Part shown: positions 9,356-18,410 of the stretch, piece after piece
Layout of the letters: every line of letters starts with the position of its first letter
How positions within the stretch are numbered: the stretch's first letter is position 1
Source of the DNA: [Flexibacter] sp. ATCC 35103
GTDB taxonomy: Bacteria > Bacteroidota > Bacteroidia > Flavobacteriales > Flavobacteriaceae
Assembly: GCF_001975985.1 (NCBI RefSeq)
Contig: NZ_MTQF01000001.1
Location: 231,464 to 295,463, forward strand
Length of the DNA stretch: 64,000 nt
Reading direction: 5' to 3'
The notes under the pieces: generated by a model
Told to the model about the DNA's origin: nothing
The model's database searches: none
Seen by the model: only the letters and a program-made list of their open reading frames with translations
Program-made: the position numbers and the translations under genes

Positions 9356-9835
9356 ATGATAATAGGAAATAGTGAGAATTACGGTCGGGATGACCGTAAT
9401 TTTTATCATTCAGAAGATGATATCCGTCAGAATCCTGATAAACAAGAAAACGGCCTTTATGCTGTAAGTCACAATAACGACGAAAGTTATGTCGATGAAT
9501 ATCAAAAAAGAAACGATGAAGAGTATGAAGACGATGAGGAAATCTTTAATCAGACTGAAGATGAAAATCAGGATGATTTAGATCAAAATTTCTCTAATGC
9601 TCTTGACAGGGAAAACGAAGATGATGAATATTCTGATGATGATCTCGATGAAGACGATGAAGACCTTGATGAAAGCGATTTAGATGATGATCTTATAGAA
9701 GATTATGATGAAAATGATCGTGATCCTGAAAGTTTTGCTACAGATAACCTGAAGCAGGATGAACTGGATCAGGAATACGACATTGATCAGGATCTTGAAG
9801 AAAAAGATCCTGTAAATAATCCCAGAAAATTTTAA
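9356..9835 (+). CDS. Highly acidic Asp/Glu-rich disordered protein
   Basis: The 159-residue protein is dominated by Asp and Glu (for example DDLDEDDEDLDESDLDDD near residues 97-114), with Asn, Gln and Tyr between. It has no signal peptide, membrane segment or Cys. It should be a cytoplasmic, disordered polyanion. Proteins of this type act as DNA mimics, chaperones or ion buffers in other organisms, but none of these is shown here. It follows a small basic protein and ends at a perfect terminator hairpin. The pairing with a polycationic peptide and the downstream end-joining genes suggests a stress or nucleoid role, which is inference. Confidence 0.75.
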   Translation: MIIGNSENYGRDDRNFYHSEDDIRQNPDKQENGLYAVSHNNDESYVDEYQKRNDEEYEDDEEIFNQTEDENQDDLDQNFSNALDRENEDDEYSDDDLDEDDEDLDESDLDDDLIEDYDENDRDPESFATDNLKQDELDQEYDIDQDLEEKDPVNNPRKF

Positions 9836-9848
9836 GCAGTATGCTTTA

Positions 9849-9881
9849 AAAATAAACCATTCGCGACGAATGGTTTATTTT
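9849..9881 (+). terminator. Rho-independent terminator after the acidic protein
   Basis: A perfect inverted repeat (13-bp core AATAAACCATTCG with CGAATGGTTTATT, extendable by two A-T pairs) surrounds a 3-nt loop, followed by TATTTTA. It shows that the ATG at 9870, which lies inside the stem, is not the start of the next gene. Confidence 0.85.
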
Positions 9882-9944
9882 ATTTTACCCAATTACAGAC
9901 TACAATTTGAATTTGCAAATTATCAATGTATAAATCAACTTACC

Positions 9945-10427
9945 ATGGATATTTATATTTTTTTACAATTAATAATAGTTTCGATCGCAGCCACATCGGC
10001 CATGACATTATTTAGCTATGCAGCATCAGCAAGCTTTCGGGAATTGTATAAAGAACCCGTTTTACTGACATTTATGCTAACCAGACTTCATCTGGAATTA
10101 GCTCCTCAGACAAAATCAATATTAGCCTGGTTACTTCATTATTTTATAGGCTTTCTATTCGTGCTGGCGTATCATTTTTTATGGGTCAGGGATATTTTAC
10201 CCATTTCATTTCTAAGCGCCTTTTTACTGGGATTTATAAGTGGGGTCATTGGCATTCTGGGCTGGATAATTATGTTTAAGCTGAGTGATCATAAACCTGA
10301 AATTGATTTTAAAGGATATTATTTTCAGCTGCTGCTTGCACACATCATTTTCGGTTTTATTGCAACCGCAGTTTACTCCCTTTCAATAACGATATTAATA
10401 TTAGCAAAATCATATGTCACTGTCTAA
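9945..10427 (+). CDS. Four-helix integral membrane protein of unknown function
   Basis: From ATG 9945 the product has 160 residues with four hydrophobic segments: about 3-25, 60-82, 88-113 and 126-156. A start at 9870 is possible by frame but lies inside the preceding terminator hairpin and adds a polar, non-signal stretch, so 9945 is preferred. Short polar loops contain SASFRELYKEP and KLSDHKPEIDF. I recognise no catalytic motif. The stop overlaps the ligD start by 14 bp, so the two are co-transcribed. A functional link with end joining is not evident from the sequence. Confidence 0.75.
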   Translation: MDIYIFLQLIIVSIAATSAMTLFSYAASASFRELYKEPVLLTFMLTRLHLELAPQTKSILAWLLHYFIGFLFVLAYHFLWVRDILPISFLSAFLLGFISGVIGILGWIIMFKLSDHKPEIDFKGYYFQLLLAHIIFGFIATAVYSLSITILILAKSYVTV

Positions 10428-12987
10428 ATACAATCAAAAAAGAGATTTTAAACAAACCAAAGAACCTAAAGGTAAAGTCGAGAAATCAGCAAGCGAATTG
10501 ATTTTTGTAGTTCAAAAACATGCCGCTTCCCATTTGCATTATGATTTCAGGCTCGAGATGAACGGCGTTCTTAAAAGCTGGGCAATCCCGAAAGGTCCGT
10601 CGATGAATCCTGATGATAAACGGCTGGCGATGATGGTAGAAGATCATCCCTACAGTTATAAGGATTTTGAAGGAACAATTCCTGCCGGAAATTACGGTGC
10701 CGGAAATGTTATCGTTTGGGATAATGGTACGTATACACCAGATGAAAAAACGACAAATCCCGAAAAAACATTAGTAGCTGATCTTAAAAAAGGGCATTTA
10801 AGTTTTATTCTAAAAGGAAAAAAACTCAAAGGAGAATTCTCTTTAATAAAACTCAAAGGAAAACAGGAAAATGCCTGGTTACTTATTAAAAAAAGTGATC
10901 CGCATGCTTCTGAAAATGATGTATTGAATAAAAACAAATCGGTACTTTCTGAGAGAACATTAGAAGAACTCGAAAAGAATTCAAAAAAATTAAATGAAGA
11001 TATCAGCGAAAAGAAAAGCGTAAAAAAAGAAAGCATTTCAACAAAAGAGAAGCATTCATCTCAAAAACCAGCAGTTTTTATCAAACCCATGCTGGCCACG
11101 ATACGAGAAAAAGCATTTGATGATGCTCAATGGATTTTCGAAAACAAATATGATGGTTACAGGGCAATAGCTGTAATTAATCCTGATGATGTACAATTAT
11201 TTAGCCGAAATGAATTGTCGTTTAATCTAAATTTTAAACCCGTTGCAGATGAATTACATAAAATAGATCATATTGCGGTTTTAGACGGCGAAATTGTTGT
11301 TGAAGATGAAAACGGAAAAGCCAATTTTCAGTTGCTTCAGAATTATCTAAAAACAGGCTTGGGTACTTTGAAATATTATGTTTTTGATTTACTGAATTTA
11401 GATGGAAATCTAATTACGGATTTATCTCTGCTGGAAAGAAAAGAATTGCTTAAAATCTTGTTTAATAAATATGATTTCAAAAACATTTTTTACTCGGAAC
11501 ATACCGTCGAAAAAGGTCTTAATCAATTTGAGCTTTCGATAAAAAGCAAAGGCGAAGGTATAATTGCAAAAAAAGCAGACAGCACTTATATATCTAATAA
11601 AAGAAGTAATGACTGGCTTAAAATTAAAACTTCGAATGCAGAAGAAGCTATAATTATTGGAATTACGGAACCTAAGAAATCCAGAAAATATTTTGGCGCC
11701 ATTTTACTGGGGCAATATTATGGAAAAAGACTTGAGTTTATTGGAAAATGCGGAACAGGTTTTACAGATTCTACGCTTAAGGAATTGTATACAAGCTTAA
11801 AACCTTATTTTGTAAATGAATCTCCGCTTAACGAAAAAATTGCGCTAAAAGATGAAATTCAATGGGTTAAACCTAAATTAGTCTGCCAGGTTAAATTCTC
11901 AGAATGGACCAATGACAAACATTTGAGACATCCTGTGTATTTGGGATTACGAATTGATAAAAAACCAAATGAGGTTTTTGTGCCTTCGAACATTAAATCA
12001 GATGTTAAACCGGAAACGAAATTAAAAGAAGATACAATGAAAGAAAAACCAACTCAAAAAACAGAAAACGATTATGATTTAAAAATAGGAAAAACCACTT
12101 TGCATCTTACCAATCAAAACAAAATTTATTTTCCTGATGATGGTATTACCAAAGGAGAAATTGTGCAATATTACAACGAAGTGGCTGATTTGATCCTTCC
12201 GTATCTCAAAGATCGTCCGCAATCTATGAATCGCTTTCCTAACGGAATTGAAGGTTCGAGTTTTTACCAAAAAGATGTCGATGTAGATAAAGTGCCAACG
12301 TGGTTAAAAACAGAAAAAGTTTTTTCTGAATCGAATGAAGAATTTCTCGATTATTTGCTTTGCAATGATAAAGCGACGTTACTTTATATGGCAAATTTAG
12401 GCTGTATCGAAATGAATCCGTGGAATTCTACTATAAAACACATCGAAAATCCGGATTGGCTTGTTATAGATATCGATCCTGAAAAAGATAATTTTGAAGA
12501 AGTGGTAAAAACCGCTTTAATGGTAAAAGAAGTTCTGGATGAACTGGAAACCGAATGTTACTGCAAAACTTCGGGCGCAACCGGATTGCATGTATATATT
12601 CCGCTTGCAGCGCAATATGACTATGATTCTATTAAAATTTTAGGAGAATTACTGGCAACAGAAATACAATCGCGTTTGCCAAAAACAACTTCTCTCGAGC
12701 GAAGTATCAAGAAAAGAAACCATAAAATATATATCGACTATTTACAAAACCGACGCGGACAAACGCTCGCAGCGCCTTATTCTGTAAGACCAAAACCGGG
12801 AGCAACAGTCTCAACACCATTAGAATGGAGCGAAGTAAACCTGCAACTGCATCCTTCACAGTTTACGATTAAAAATGTGATGAAACGCTTTGAGAAAAAA
12901 GGGGATTTATGGAAACCTGTTTTAGGAAAAGGTGCCAATATTAAAAAGATACTACACAAACTCGAAAATAGAAATCCTCCTGATTAA
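10414..12987 (+). CDS. ligD: Multifunctional DNA ligase D (phosphoesterase-ligase-polymerase)
   Basis: ATP-dependent end-processing ligase of bacterial non-homologous end joining. The 857 residues carry three modules. A 3'-phosphoesterase (about 25-150) has [14 protein letters not shown] and [20 protein letters not shown]. An adenylating ligase (about 220-520) has the nucleotidyl Lys245 in NKYDGYR and ends with LKIK. An archaeo-eukaryotic primase-like polymerase (about 550-850) has the metal motif VIDIDPE. Module order PE-LIG-POL is that of the Pseudomonas type, not the mycobacterial one. Lys-rich linkers join the modules. It overlaps the upstream membrane protein by 14 bp and, at its stop, the convergent ku gene by 4 bp. 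Confidence 0.95.
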   Translation: MSLSKYNQKRDFKQTKEPKGKVEKSASELIFVVQKHAASHLHYDFRLEMNGVLKSWAIPKGPSMNPDDKRLAMMVEDHPYSYKDFEGTIPAGNYGAGNVIVWDNGTYTPDEKTTNPEKTLVADLKKGHLSFILKGKKLKGEFSLIKLKGKQENAWLLIKKSDPHASENDVLNKNKSVLSERTLEELEKNSKKLNEDISEKKSVKKESISTKEKHSSQKPAVFIKPMLATIREKAFDDAQWIFENKYDGYRAIAVINPDDVQLFSRNELSFNLNFKPVADELHKIDHIAVLDGEIVVEDENGKANFQLLQNYLKTGLGTLKYYVFDLLNLDGNLITDLSLLERKELLKILFNKYDFKNIFYSEHTVEKGLNQFELSIKSKGEGIIAKKADSTYISNKRSNDWLKIKTSNAEEAIIIGITEPKKSRKYFGAILLGQYYGKRLEFIGKCGTGFTDSTLKELYTSLKPYFVNESPLNEKIALKDEIQWVKPKLVCQVKFSEWTNDKHLRHPVYLGLRIDKKPNEVFVPSNIKSDVKPETKLKEDTMKEKPTQKTENDYDLKIGKTTLHLTNQNKIYFPDDGITKGEIVQYYNEVADLILPYLKDRPQSMNRFPNGIEGSSFYQKDVDVDKVPTWLKTEKVFSESNEEFLDYLLCNDKATLLYMANLGCIEMNPWNSTIKHIENPDWLVIDIDPEKDNFEEVVKTALMVKEVLDELETECYCKTSGATGLHVYIPLAAQYDYDSIKILGELLATEIQSRLPKTTSLERSIKKRNHKIYIDYLQNRRGQTLAAPYSVRPKPGATVSTPLEWSEVNLQLHPSQFTIKNVMKRFEKKGDLWKPVLGKGANIKKILHKLENRNPPD

Positions 12988-13754
12988 GAGGATTTCTTTT
13001 TTTCCAGACTTGCTTTTAGCATTGCCATTAAATCATCGTTTTGTTTATGAACGACTTTTAATTTTGGCGCAGTTTGTTTTTTGCCTTTTGCTTTGTTTTT
13101 TATAATTTGCAAAAGCTTGGCGGTATATTCGTCTTTATAAGCGCTGATATCAAATTTTTCTGTAAGCTGATCGATTAATTTTTCGGCCATATCCATTTCC
13201 TTGGTGGCTTTTTTTGAAGCTGCAGGAAGTTTTAAGTCAGATGTATCCCTGATTTCCTGTTCAAACCTGATTCTGTTTAATAAAATCACGTTTTTATAAG
13301 GTTTTAAAATCGCCAGACTTTCTTTGTTGCGCAAAACAAAACTCGTTACCCCTACTTTACCGGATGCTTCAAGCGCATCACGAAGCAAAGCATATGCATT
13401 CATGGCACCTTTATCAGGCTCAAGATAATACGGTTGTTCGTAGTAAATACTATTGATTTCGCTTTCTAAAGCAAAACTCTGAATATTGATAGTCTTTGTT
13501 TTTTCGGCATCGGCAGCTTCAAAATCAGCATCTTCCAGAATGACATATTTATCATCGATTTTGTAGCCTTTTACAATATTGGCATAAGCAACTTCTTTGC
13601 CTGTATTTTCATTTACCCTTTTGAATTTAATGTTGGCATGATCCTTTTCATCCAGCATATCCATATCGATACTGCTTTCCTGCACGGCAGAAAATATTTT
13701 AATGGGAATATTAATTAACCCAAAACTAATTGATCCTGTCCATATTGCTCTCAT
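12984..13754 (-). CDS. ku: Non-homologous end-joining protein Ku
   Basis: Homodimeric ring protein that binds double-strand break ends and recruits LigD. The 256-residue product begins [19 protein letters not shown], the signature start of bacterial Ku. It keeps the beta-barrel core (residues 1-190, with [21 protein letters not shown] and [14 protein letters not shown]). A Lys-rich C-terminal tail ([13 protein letters not shown], then LEKKKSS) resembles the DNA-binding or LigD-contacting tails of other species. It converges on ligD with stops overlapping by 4 bp. Nine bp separate its start from the STAS/SEC14-like gene upstream on the same strand, so the two may be co-transcribed. Confidence 0.95.
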   Translation of the reverse strand: MRAIWTGSISFGLINIPIKIFSAVQESSIDMDMLDEKDHANIKFKRVNENTGKEVAYANIVKGYKIDDKYVILEDADFEAADAEKTKTINIQSFALESEINSIYYEQPYYLEPDKGAMNAYALLRDALEASGKVGVTSFVLRNKESLAILKPYKNVILLNRIRFEQEIRDTSDLKLPAASKKATKEMDMAEKLIDQLTEKFDISAYKDEYTAKLLQIIKNKAKGKKQTAPKLKVVHKQNDDLMAMLKASLEKKKSS

Positions 13755-13763
13755 AACCTTATT

Positions 13764-14132
13764 TTATAAAATTGAATTTCCTTCGACCCATTTCAGGGCT
13801 TTATTGAAAGCTAATTTTTTAAAACCACGTAATTCACCGGTACTGTTAAATGTAAATCCGTCATTAAAATTAATTTCTTCAGAGTCAGAAACAATAGCAA
13901 CCCTGTTCCAGTTGTCAAATTGCTGTAATCCCAGAACGGCATCCTGAAACCATACATTTTCAGTAAAATTCTGAACATCAGTATCCAGCGCAAACAAAAA
14001 ATTAATTTCATTTGATTGTTTCGATAATCCTTCTAATTCAGGCAAAATGACGCTTTTAAAATCATCTGTTGTAACCTGACCAAGTGCTCTAAAAGCAATT
14101 AAATTATTTGCTGTTTCTATTTTATGTATCAT
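13764..14132 (-). CDS. STAS/SEC14 (SpoIIAA-like) domain protein
   Basis: The 122-residue cytoplasmic protein matches the SpoIIAA-like STAS/SEC14 fold: a start MIHKIETANNLIAFRALG, the TTDDFKSVILPELEGL helix, and the beta strand FLFALD. A QFDNWNRVAIVSDSE segment follows, and the C-terminal part ends in ALKWVEG. Such proteins are usually small, soluble and possibly lipid-binding. Role unknown. It lies 9 bp upstream of ku on the same strand, so it probably shares the ku transcript. There is no obvious start other than ATG at 14132. Confidence 0.75.
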   Translation of the reverse strand: MIHKIETANNLIAFRALGQVTTDDFKSVILPELEGLSKQSNEINFLFALDTDVQNFTENVWFQDAVLGLQQFDNWNRVAIVSDSEEINFNDGFTFNSTGELRGFKKLAFNKALKWVEGNSIL

Positions 14133-14459
14133 AATGATTATAGTTTGTTTTGTTCTTCTAATATTTTCTTTTACAGAGGGTTAAAATTAATTCACAACCT
14201 GTCAGAAAATCTTACACGATTATGGGCAGAGATTACAAAACTTCAATAATGTATTTATCAGTTAAAAACAGTGCAAGATTTTTTCACGCAGATATAGCAG
14301 ATTAAAGCAGATTTTATTTAAATAATAATCCGCGGGAATCTGCATAAATCTCATTTTAAATCTGCGTGAAACTTTTATTTAAAAAAACACTCCGAAATAA
14401 AACTTCATAAAAAAAGCTCCAAATCAAAATGACCGGAGCTTATAATTAACTTAAAAAAA
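14133..14459. repeat. Intergenic region with CACGCAGAT inverted repeat
   Basis: This 327-bp gap holds an inverted repeat whose arms are TTTCACGCAGAT (14282-14293) and ATCTGCGTGAAA (14360-14371). Internal copies of AGCAGATT lie between them. It belongs to the same dispersed family as 3236-3270, 50745-50790 and 50915-50960. No gene is seen. Confidence 0.7.
14409..14441 (-). terminator. Terminator of the alpha/beta hydrolase gene
   Basis: On the minus strand a 7-bp stem (AAGCTCC with GGAGCTT, 14-nt loop) is followed by a T run. It lies 18 bp after the hydrolase stop. Confidence 0.75.
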
Positions 14460-15221
14460 TTATTTCTTTGCAGTAGCTGCTTCTTCAATAATACGCAATA
14501 CTTCTGTTGGGTGCGAAAGCATTACTACGTGACTTGCTTCGATTTCTGTAGTTTTAGAGTGCGCTCTTTTTGCCATAAATCTTTCTAATTCCGGGCTTAT
14601 TGCTTTATCGCTTTTTGCCAGAATATACCAGCTTGGTTTTGTTTTCCAGGCAGGTTCGCCACTTTTGTCAGCAAATACACCTTGCGCTGCAGGAGTTTGG
14701 GTTGCATGAATCAGGTTTTGGTCTTTTTCTTTAAGATCTTGTGCAAAAACGGTTTTTACTCCTTCTTTAGACAAGTACATAAAACCATCAACCGGTTCCA
14801 GATAATTACTTAAAGTCACTGCAGGACCTTGCGCAGATAATGATGGAAGTGTTTCTCCTAAATCAGGAACCAAAGCTGCTACAAAAACCAAACCTTTTAC
14901 TTTAGGATCGTTTCCGGCTTGTGTAATGACAAAACCTCCCCAGGAATGCCCTACTAAAATCACATTTCCTTTTGCCTGGGCAATGGCTCTTTTGGTAGCC
15001 GCAACATCATCTGCTAATGAAGTAATCGGGTTTTGAACTGAAATTACCGGATATCCTTTTGCCTGCAAAGCGACAATCTGGTTCGTGAAAGAAGATCCGT
15101 CTGCCCAGATTCCGTGAACAAAAATGATAGTTGGTTTATTAGAAACTGTTTCTTGTGAATACATTTTAATAGTACTAAAAGAGACCAAAAGTGCGAAAGC
15201 TAAAATTTTAATTGTTTTCAT
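14460..15221 (-). CDS. Secreted alpha/beta hydrolase
   Basis: Predicted exported serine hydrolase. The 253-residue product starts with a signal peptide ending near KMYSQE (about residue 24). The alpha/beta fold follows: the oxyanion-hole strand IIFVHGIWADGS, the nucleophile elbow GHSWGG, and the late His in EASHVVMLSHP. Length and motif order fit the small lipase/esterase-like hydrolases related to plant methyl-ester esterases, widespread in soil bacteria. Substrate unknown. Transcribed alone, with its own terminator, divergently from the LytTR regulator at 15483. Confidence 0.85.
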   Translation of the reverse strand: MKTIKILAFALLVSFSTIKMYSQETVSNKPTIIFVHGIWADGSSFTNQIVALQAKGYPVISVQNPITSLADDVAATKRAIAQAKGNVILVGHSWGGFVITQAGNDPKVKGLVFVAALVPDLGETLPSLSAQGPAVTLSNYLEPVDGFMYLSKEGVKTVFAQDLKEKDQNLIHATQTPAAQGVFADKSGEPAWKTKPSWYILAKSDKAISPELERFMAKRAHSKTTEIEASHVVMLSHPTEVLRIIEEAATAKK

Positions 15222-15426
15222 TTTTATAATATTTAGTGTTTAATACACTGCAAATGAACAACTGTTTACCGCATGAAATCAAAGAAAACTGTGCGAAAGG
15301 GAAAAAATGAACTTAAAAGGGAATAAAAAGAGGGGAACAGAAATTGGCTTAATTTAAAAAATAATAATTCGTAAAATTTTAATCTCTAATTTGAAATTTT
15401 TGCTGCTTTTTTTGCCTTAAAAATAA

Positions 15427-15459
15427 TTGCATCCAACCCATTATTATTAATTAAATTTG
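15427..15459 (+). promoter_or_regulatory. Bacteroidota-type promoter for the Cache-LytTR gene
   Basis: TTG at 15427-15429 is followed after 22 bp by the perfect -7 element TAAATTTG at 15452-15459. Transcription should start about 5 bp further on, giving a leader of roughly 20 nt before ATG 15483. Confidence 0.6.
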
Positions 15460-15482
15460 GCTGTCGAATACAAAACTTTCAC

Positions 15483-16601
15483 ATGAAAAAAGACAAGCTT
15501 TATCTTTTTACTTTTTTATCCTTACTCGTTGTCGTTTATATCTGCGGCTATTTTAGCATGAACTATCTCGTGGGTTTAAGTACAGAGCAATTTTTGAAAA
15601 TACAAATCGAATCCAGTAAAAGAGAAGCCAAAGAAATGGCAAACCTTATTTCGTATCAGGCAGAACAAAACAAAGACAAACAAGTTATCATCAATAACGT
15701 TCAGAAAAGTATTGAGAAAACCGATACCCAAACCGGTTTTATCTGTATGTTCGACCAGAATGGCAAAGAGATTTGTCATCCTGATCCGGCAAGAATTGGC
15801 GCCATGACATTGCCTAATGAATCTTATATTTCGAAAACACATAACGAAGTAAACTCAGAAGACTTTTATACTTATTTAAAAAACAAAACAGAAGGTGGCG
15901 GCGTTCGGAATTTTAATAATCCTGAGATCGATTCTGAAATTATATATCTCTATCCGGTTAAAAACACAGATTGGATTATCGCCTCGCATGCCAATCTGCA
16001 AAGTATCAACAAACAGGTTCAGGATTTAAAATTCTACTTTATCATCGTTTATATCAGTACAGGAGCTTTGATTGTTTTACTTTCTTTTTTTATGATCCGA
16101 CTTTTTGGAAGCCGTTATGAGAGAAAACTGGAACAGAAAAACGAAACACTCTTTAATGAAGTATTAAGTCTTTCGAAACTGAATTATGACCTGACCAGTT
16201 ACAAATCGAAATTAGAATCGAACGAGCAATTAAAAAATACGGATGTCTCTGCTCCTGCTTTAAATAAAAAACGGATTTTAACGAACCTGAAAAACGAAAT
16301 CGTCACACTCGAAATAGAACAAATCGCCTATATCTACATGGAAAACACGATCACTTACGTGAAAGATATAAACGGGAAAATATCAACCAGCAATAATAGT
16401 CTGGAAGAAATATACAGTGAACTAGACAACACGATCTTTTTTAGGGCAAACAGACAATTTATTCTGGCTATAAAATCAATCGACAAGATTTTAAAATACG
16501 GCAACAACCAACTCAAAATTGAAGTCATACCAAAATCTGCCATCGATGTAATTATCAGTAAAAACAAAGCCGCCGAATTTAAAGCGTGGTTGAATAAATA
16601 G
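15483..16601 (+). CDS. Membrane-bound Cache-LytTR transcriptional regulator
   Basis: One-component regulator in which a periplasmic sensor is fused to a DNA-binding domain. The 372 residues have a membrane segment at about 7-28, a single-Cache-like sensor (30-180, with TGFICMFDQNGKEICHP and the typical DWIIASHANL), and a second membrane segment at about 183-207. A coiled-coil stretch to about 240 precedes a C-terminal LytTR domain (262-372, with LEIEQIAYIYMENTITYV and FFRANRQFIL). There is no receiver or kinase domain, so the ligand signal must pass straight through the membrane to DNA. Monocistronic. The ligand is unknown, though Cache domains often bind small organic acids or amino acids. 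Confidence 0.85.
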   Translation: MKKDKLYLFTFLSLLVVVYICGYFSMNYLVGLSTEQFLKIQIESSKREAKEMANLISYQAEQNKDKQVIINNVQKSIEKTDTQTGFICMFDQNGKEICHPDPARIGAMTLPNESYISKTHNEVNSEDFYTYLKNKTEGGGVRNFNNPEIDSEIIYLYPVKNTDWIIASHANLQSINKQVQDLKFYFIIVYISTGALIVLLSFFMIRLFGSRYERKLEQKNETLFNEVLSLSKLNYDLTSYKSKLESNEQLKNTDVSAPALNKKRILTNLKNEIVTLEIEQIAYIYMENTITYVKDINGKISTSNNSLEEIYSELDNTIFFRANRQFILAIKSIDKILKYGNNQLKIEVIPKSAIDVIISKNKAAEFKAWLNK

Positions 16602-16640
16602 AAAAAATGTAGATCATTTTTTCGCTTAAAAACACAATAC

Positions 16641-16710
16641 ACTATGCGGTAATATTATAAGTGAAACGCCTTTTTTGAGCAATCCTAAAAGCTATGTTTC
16701 TATGTGTTTA
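16641..16710. repeat. Dispersed repeat copy (ACTATGCGGTAATATT family)
   Basis: A segment of about 70 bp begins ACTATGCGGTAATATTATAA and ends CTATGTTTCTATGTGTTTA. It matches closely the segment at 50840-50907 and resembles the spacer part of the 405-bp tandem units. It follows the LytTR gene and lies before the convergent methyltransferase stop. Confidence 0.65.
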
Positions 16711-16738
16711 AAACCTCACAGAGATTAAGCAAAACCCA

Positions 16739-17506
16739 CTACCCTTTCCTGCCGTAAAGCAAAATCCTCTTAAATGAATAAATCGCCGGAAGCTTTGGGA
16801 AATGCGCTGCAATTCGCTCTTTGTAAATCTGGATAAAAAGTGCTTTCTGCTCGCCTTCTAAACGTTCTATGTACGGAATCAAAGCTGAACCCGAAATAAA
16901 ATTGTAAAGCTTTTCGTGATCGTTCGCGATTATAGGATATACTTTTTGCAGGATCTGCAGTTCTTCGAGTCCGCCATCAAAGAGAATTTGTGCATAATTG
17001 TCGATACTTAAAACCGGGGAATCTCTTTTGTAACCTTTGAGATAAGATTTAAAAGGTTCTTCATCAACCAAATCTGCCAGTATTTTATTGAGTATATTTT
17101 CCGGCTGAACAGGCATTTGAACTGCAAATTGTCCTTTTGGGTTAACCAGTTTTATCAATTCTGTAAACAACGTTTCATGATCGTTCGACCATTGCAAAGC
17201 GGCGTTACTAAAAATTAAATCCCATTTTTCGCCAGATGCTATTGTTTCTTCTGTAGTTGCTTTTCTAAAATGCAAATTATCTGTTTCTAAAGCCTTTGAT
17301 TGTTCCAGCATTTCTACCGAAGAATCAACGCCCAGAAAATCTGCATCTTTAAATTTATCAGCCAAAATAGCTGTTTGTTCGCCCGTTCCGCAACCCAAAT
17401 CAATTGCTTTCATTCCGTTTATTGGCTCAATAAATTCGGCCAAATCATAAAATGGCTGATAACGAATATTTTTAAACTTATTATATATTTCAGGATTCCA
17501 AGGCAT
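16739..17506 (-). CDS. Class I SAM-dependent methyltransferase (trans-aconitate methyltransferase-like)
   Basis: Cytoplasmic methyltransferase. The 255-residue protein begins MPWNPEIYNKF and shows the SAM-binding motif I AIDLGCGTGEQT (about 34-45). The motif II acidic strand FLGVDSS follows, then a motif IV-like DLIFSNAALQW. The overall layout, including SNAALQWSNDHETLF, fits the Tam family that methylates trans-aconitate, a toxic by-product of the citric-acid cycle. Substrate identity is inferred from that resemblance only. Transcribed alone. Confidence 0.8.
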   Translation of the reverse strand: MPWNPEIYNKFKNIRYQPFYDLAEFIEPINGMKAIDLGCGTGEQTAILADKFKDADFLGVDSSVEMLEQSKALETDNLHFRKATTEETIASGEKWDLIFSNAALQWSNDHETLFTELIKLVNPKGQFAVQMPVQPENILNKILADLVDEEPFKSYLKGYKRDSPVLSIDNYAQILFDGGLEELQILQKVYPIIANDHEKLYNFISGSALIPYIERLEGEQKALFIQIYKERIAAHFPKLPAIYSFKRILLYGRKG

Positions 17507-17829
17507 TTGTCTCTATTTATATTTTATTTTGATCTGATAAAAGTTCTGGATCAAAGCAAAATTGGGTTAATATGACTAAGATACAAAATTATTATGGGTT
17601 TTATTTGGAGCTTTATCCAGCCATTCGCTTTATCTTTTTCTTGCTAAAGAAGCAAGAAAAAGGATAATTTATTGAATTTCTTATCTGATTTTAAATTAGT
17701 TTGATCAGGATATTTTTTTGCTTTTAACCATTTCATGTCTCAAAAATCGTACTTTTGTTTAGCAGAAAATGGTGATTATACCAAATGATTTTGCTTGTAT
17801 CGTACCCGGCAAAATATGTTTTTTATATA
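17507..17829. other. Intergenic region with a 12-bp palindrome
   Basis: Between the divergent methyltransferase and XRE genes, CTTTTTCTTGCT (17634-17645) pairs perfectly with AGCAAGAAAAAG (17651-17662) around a 5-nt loop. It lacks a T tract in either direction that would make it a terminator of a known gene. Nothing else is recognised here. Confidence 0.55.
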
Positions 17830-17860
17830 TTGCCTGTTATTACCCTTAATATTATCTTTG
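17830..17860 (+). promoter_or_regulatory. Promoter of the XRE regulator, implying a leaderless mRNA
   Basis: TTG at 17830-17832, a 20-bp spacer and the perfect -7 element TATCTTTG at 17853-17860 form a consensus promoter. The start codon ATG at 17865 lies only 5 bp past the -7 element, about where transcription should begin. The message is therefore probably leaderless. Confidence 0.65.
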
Positions 17861-17864
17861 AATT

Positions 17865-18278
17865 ATGAGCACACTAACAAAACAAAATCATATAGGGCGA
17901 AAAATTAGCCGTATTCGTGAACTTCGTGATATGAAACAAGAAGCTTTGGCACAGGCTTTAGGAACAAACCAGCAAACGATATCTGCTCTGGAAAACAGCG
18001 AAACCATAGACGATGATAAACTTGTAGATGTAGCAAAAGCTTTGGGAGTAAGTGTTGAAGCGATTAAGAATTTTTCTGATGAAGGCATAATTAATTATTT
18101 CAATAGCTTTAATAACTTTAATGATAATACTTCTGCAACCTTCAATAATCATTGTACATTCAATCCTTTAGATAAGTTGGTTGAATCTTACGAAGAAAAT
18201 AAAAAACTTTACGAACGTTTAGTTCAGGCTGAAAAAGACAAAGTTGAATTTTTACAAAATATAATAAACAATAAATAA
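17865..18278 (+). CDS. XRE-family helix-turn-helix regulator with C-terminal coiled tail
   Basis: The 137-residue protein has an N-terminal Cro/C1 HTH (about 10-68: IGRKISRIRELRDMKQEALA and TNQQTISALENSETIDDDKL). An Asn-rich linker (FNSFNNFNDN) follows, and then a charged helix (KLVESYEENKKLYERLVQ) that could dimerise. Targets are unknown. Proteins of this exact layout are common chromosomal regulators in Flavobacteria. It lies next to the reverse-transcriptase island and converges on that gene, but nothing ties it to the island's control. It ends in a clear terminator. Confidence 0.85.
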   Translation: MSTLTKQNHIGRKISRIRELRDMKQEALAQALGTNQQTISALENSETIDDDKLVDVAKALGVSVEAIKNFSDEGIINYFNSFNNFNDNTSATFNNHCTFNPLDKLVESYEENKKLYERLVQAEKDKVEFLQNIINNK

Positions 18279-18304
18279 TACTTTGTAAAAAACATATATA
18301 AAAG

Positions 18305-18332
18305 AAAAAAGAGACTTGTAGGTCTCTTTTTT
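18305..18332 (+). terminator. Terminator of the XRE gene
   Basis: AAAAAAGAGAC and GTCTCTTTTTT form an 11-bp stem with a 6-nt loop, followed by T and A. It may work in both directions, serving the convergent reverse transcriptase as well. Confidence 0.8.
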
Positions 18333-18410
18333 TATGCGGGATTTGTTTGATATAGTTTGTTGGGATGGATTGTAAACGTGGGTTTTCGGGTTCATAATCT
18401 GTCTATATAT

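Noticed and set aside
9870..9944. N-terminal extension of the membrane protein from ATG 9870
   Set aside because: The codon lies inside the terminator stem of the previous gene and the added residues are not a signal peptide.
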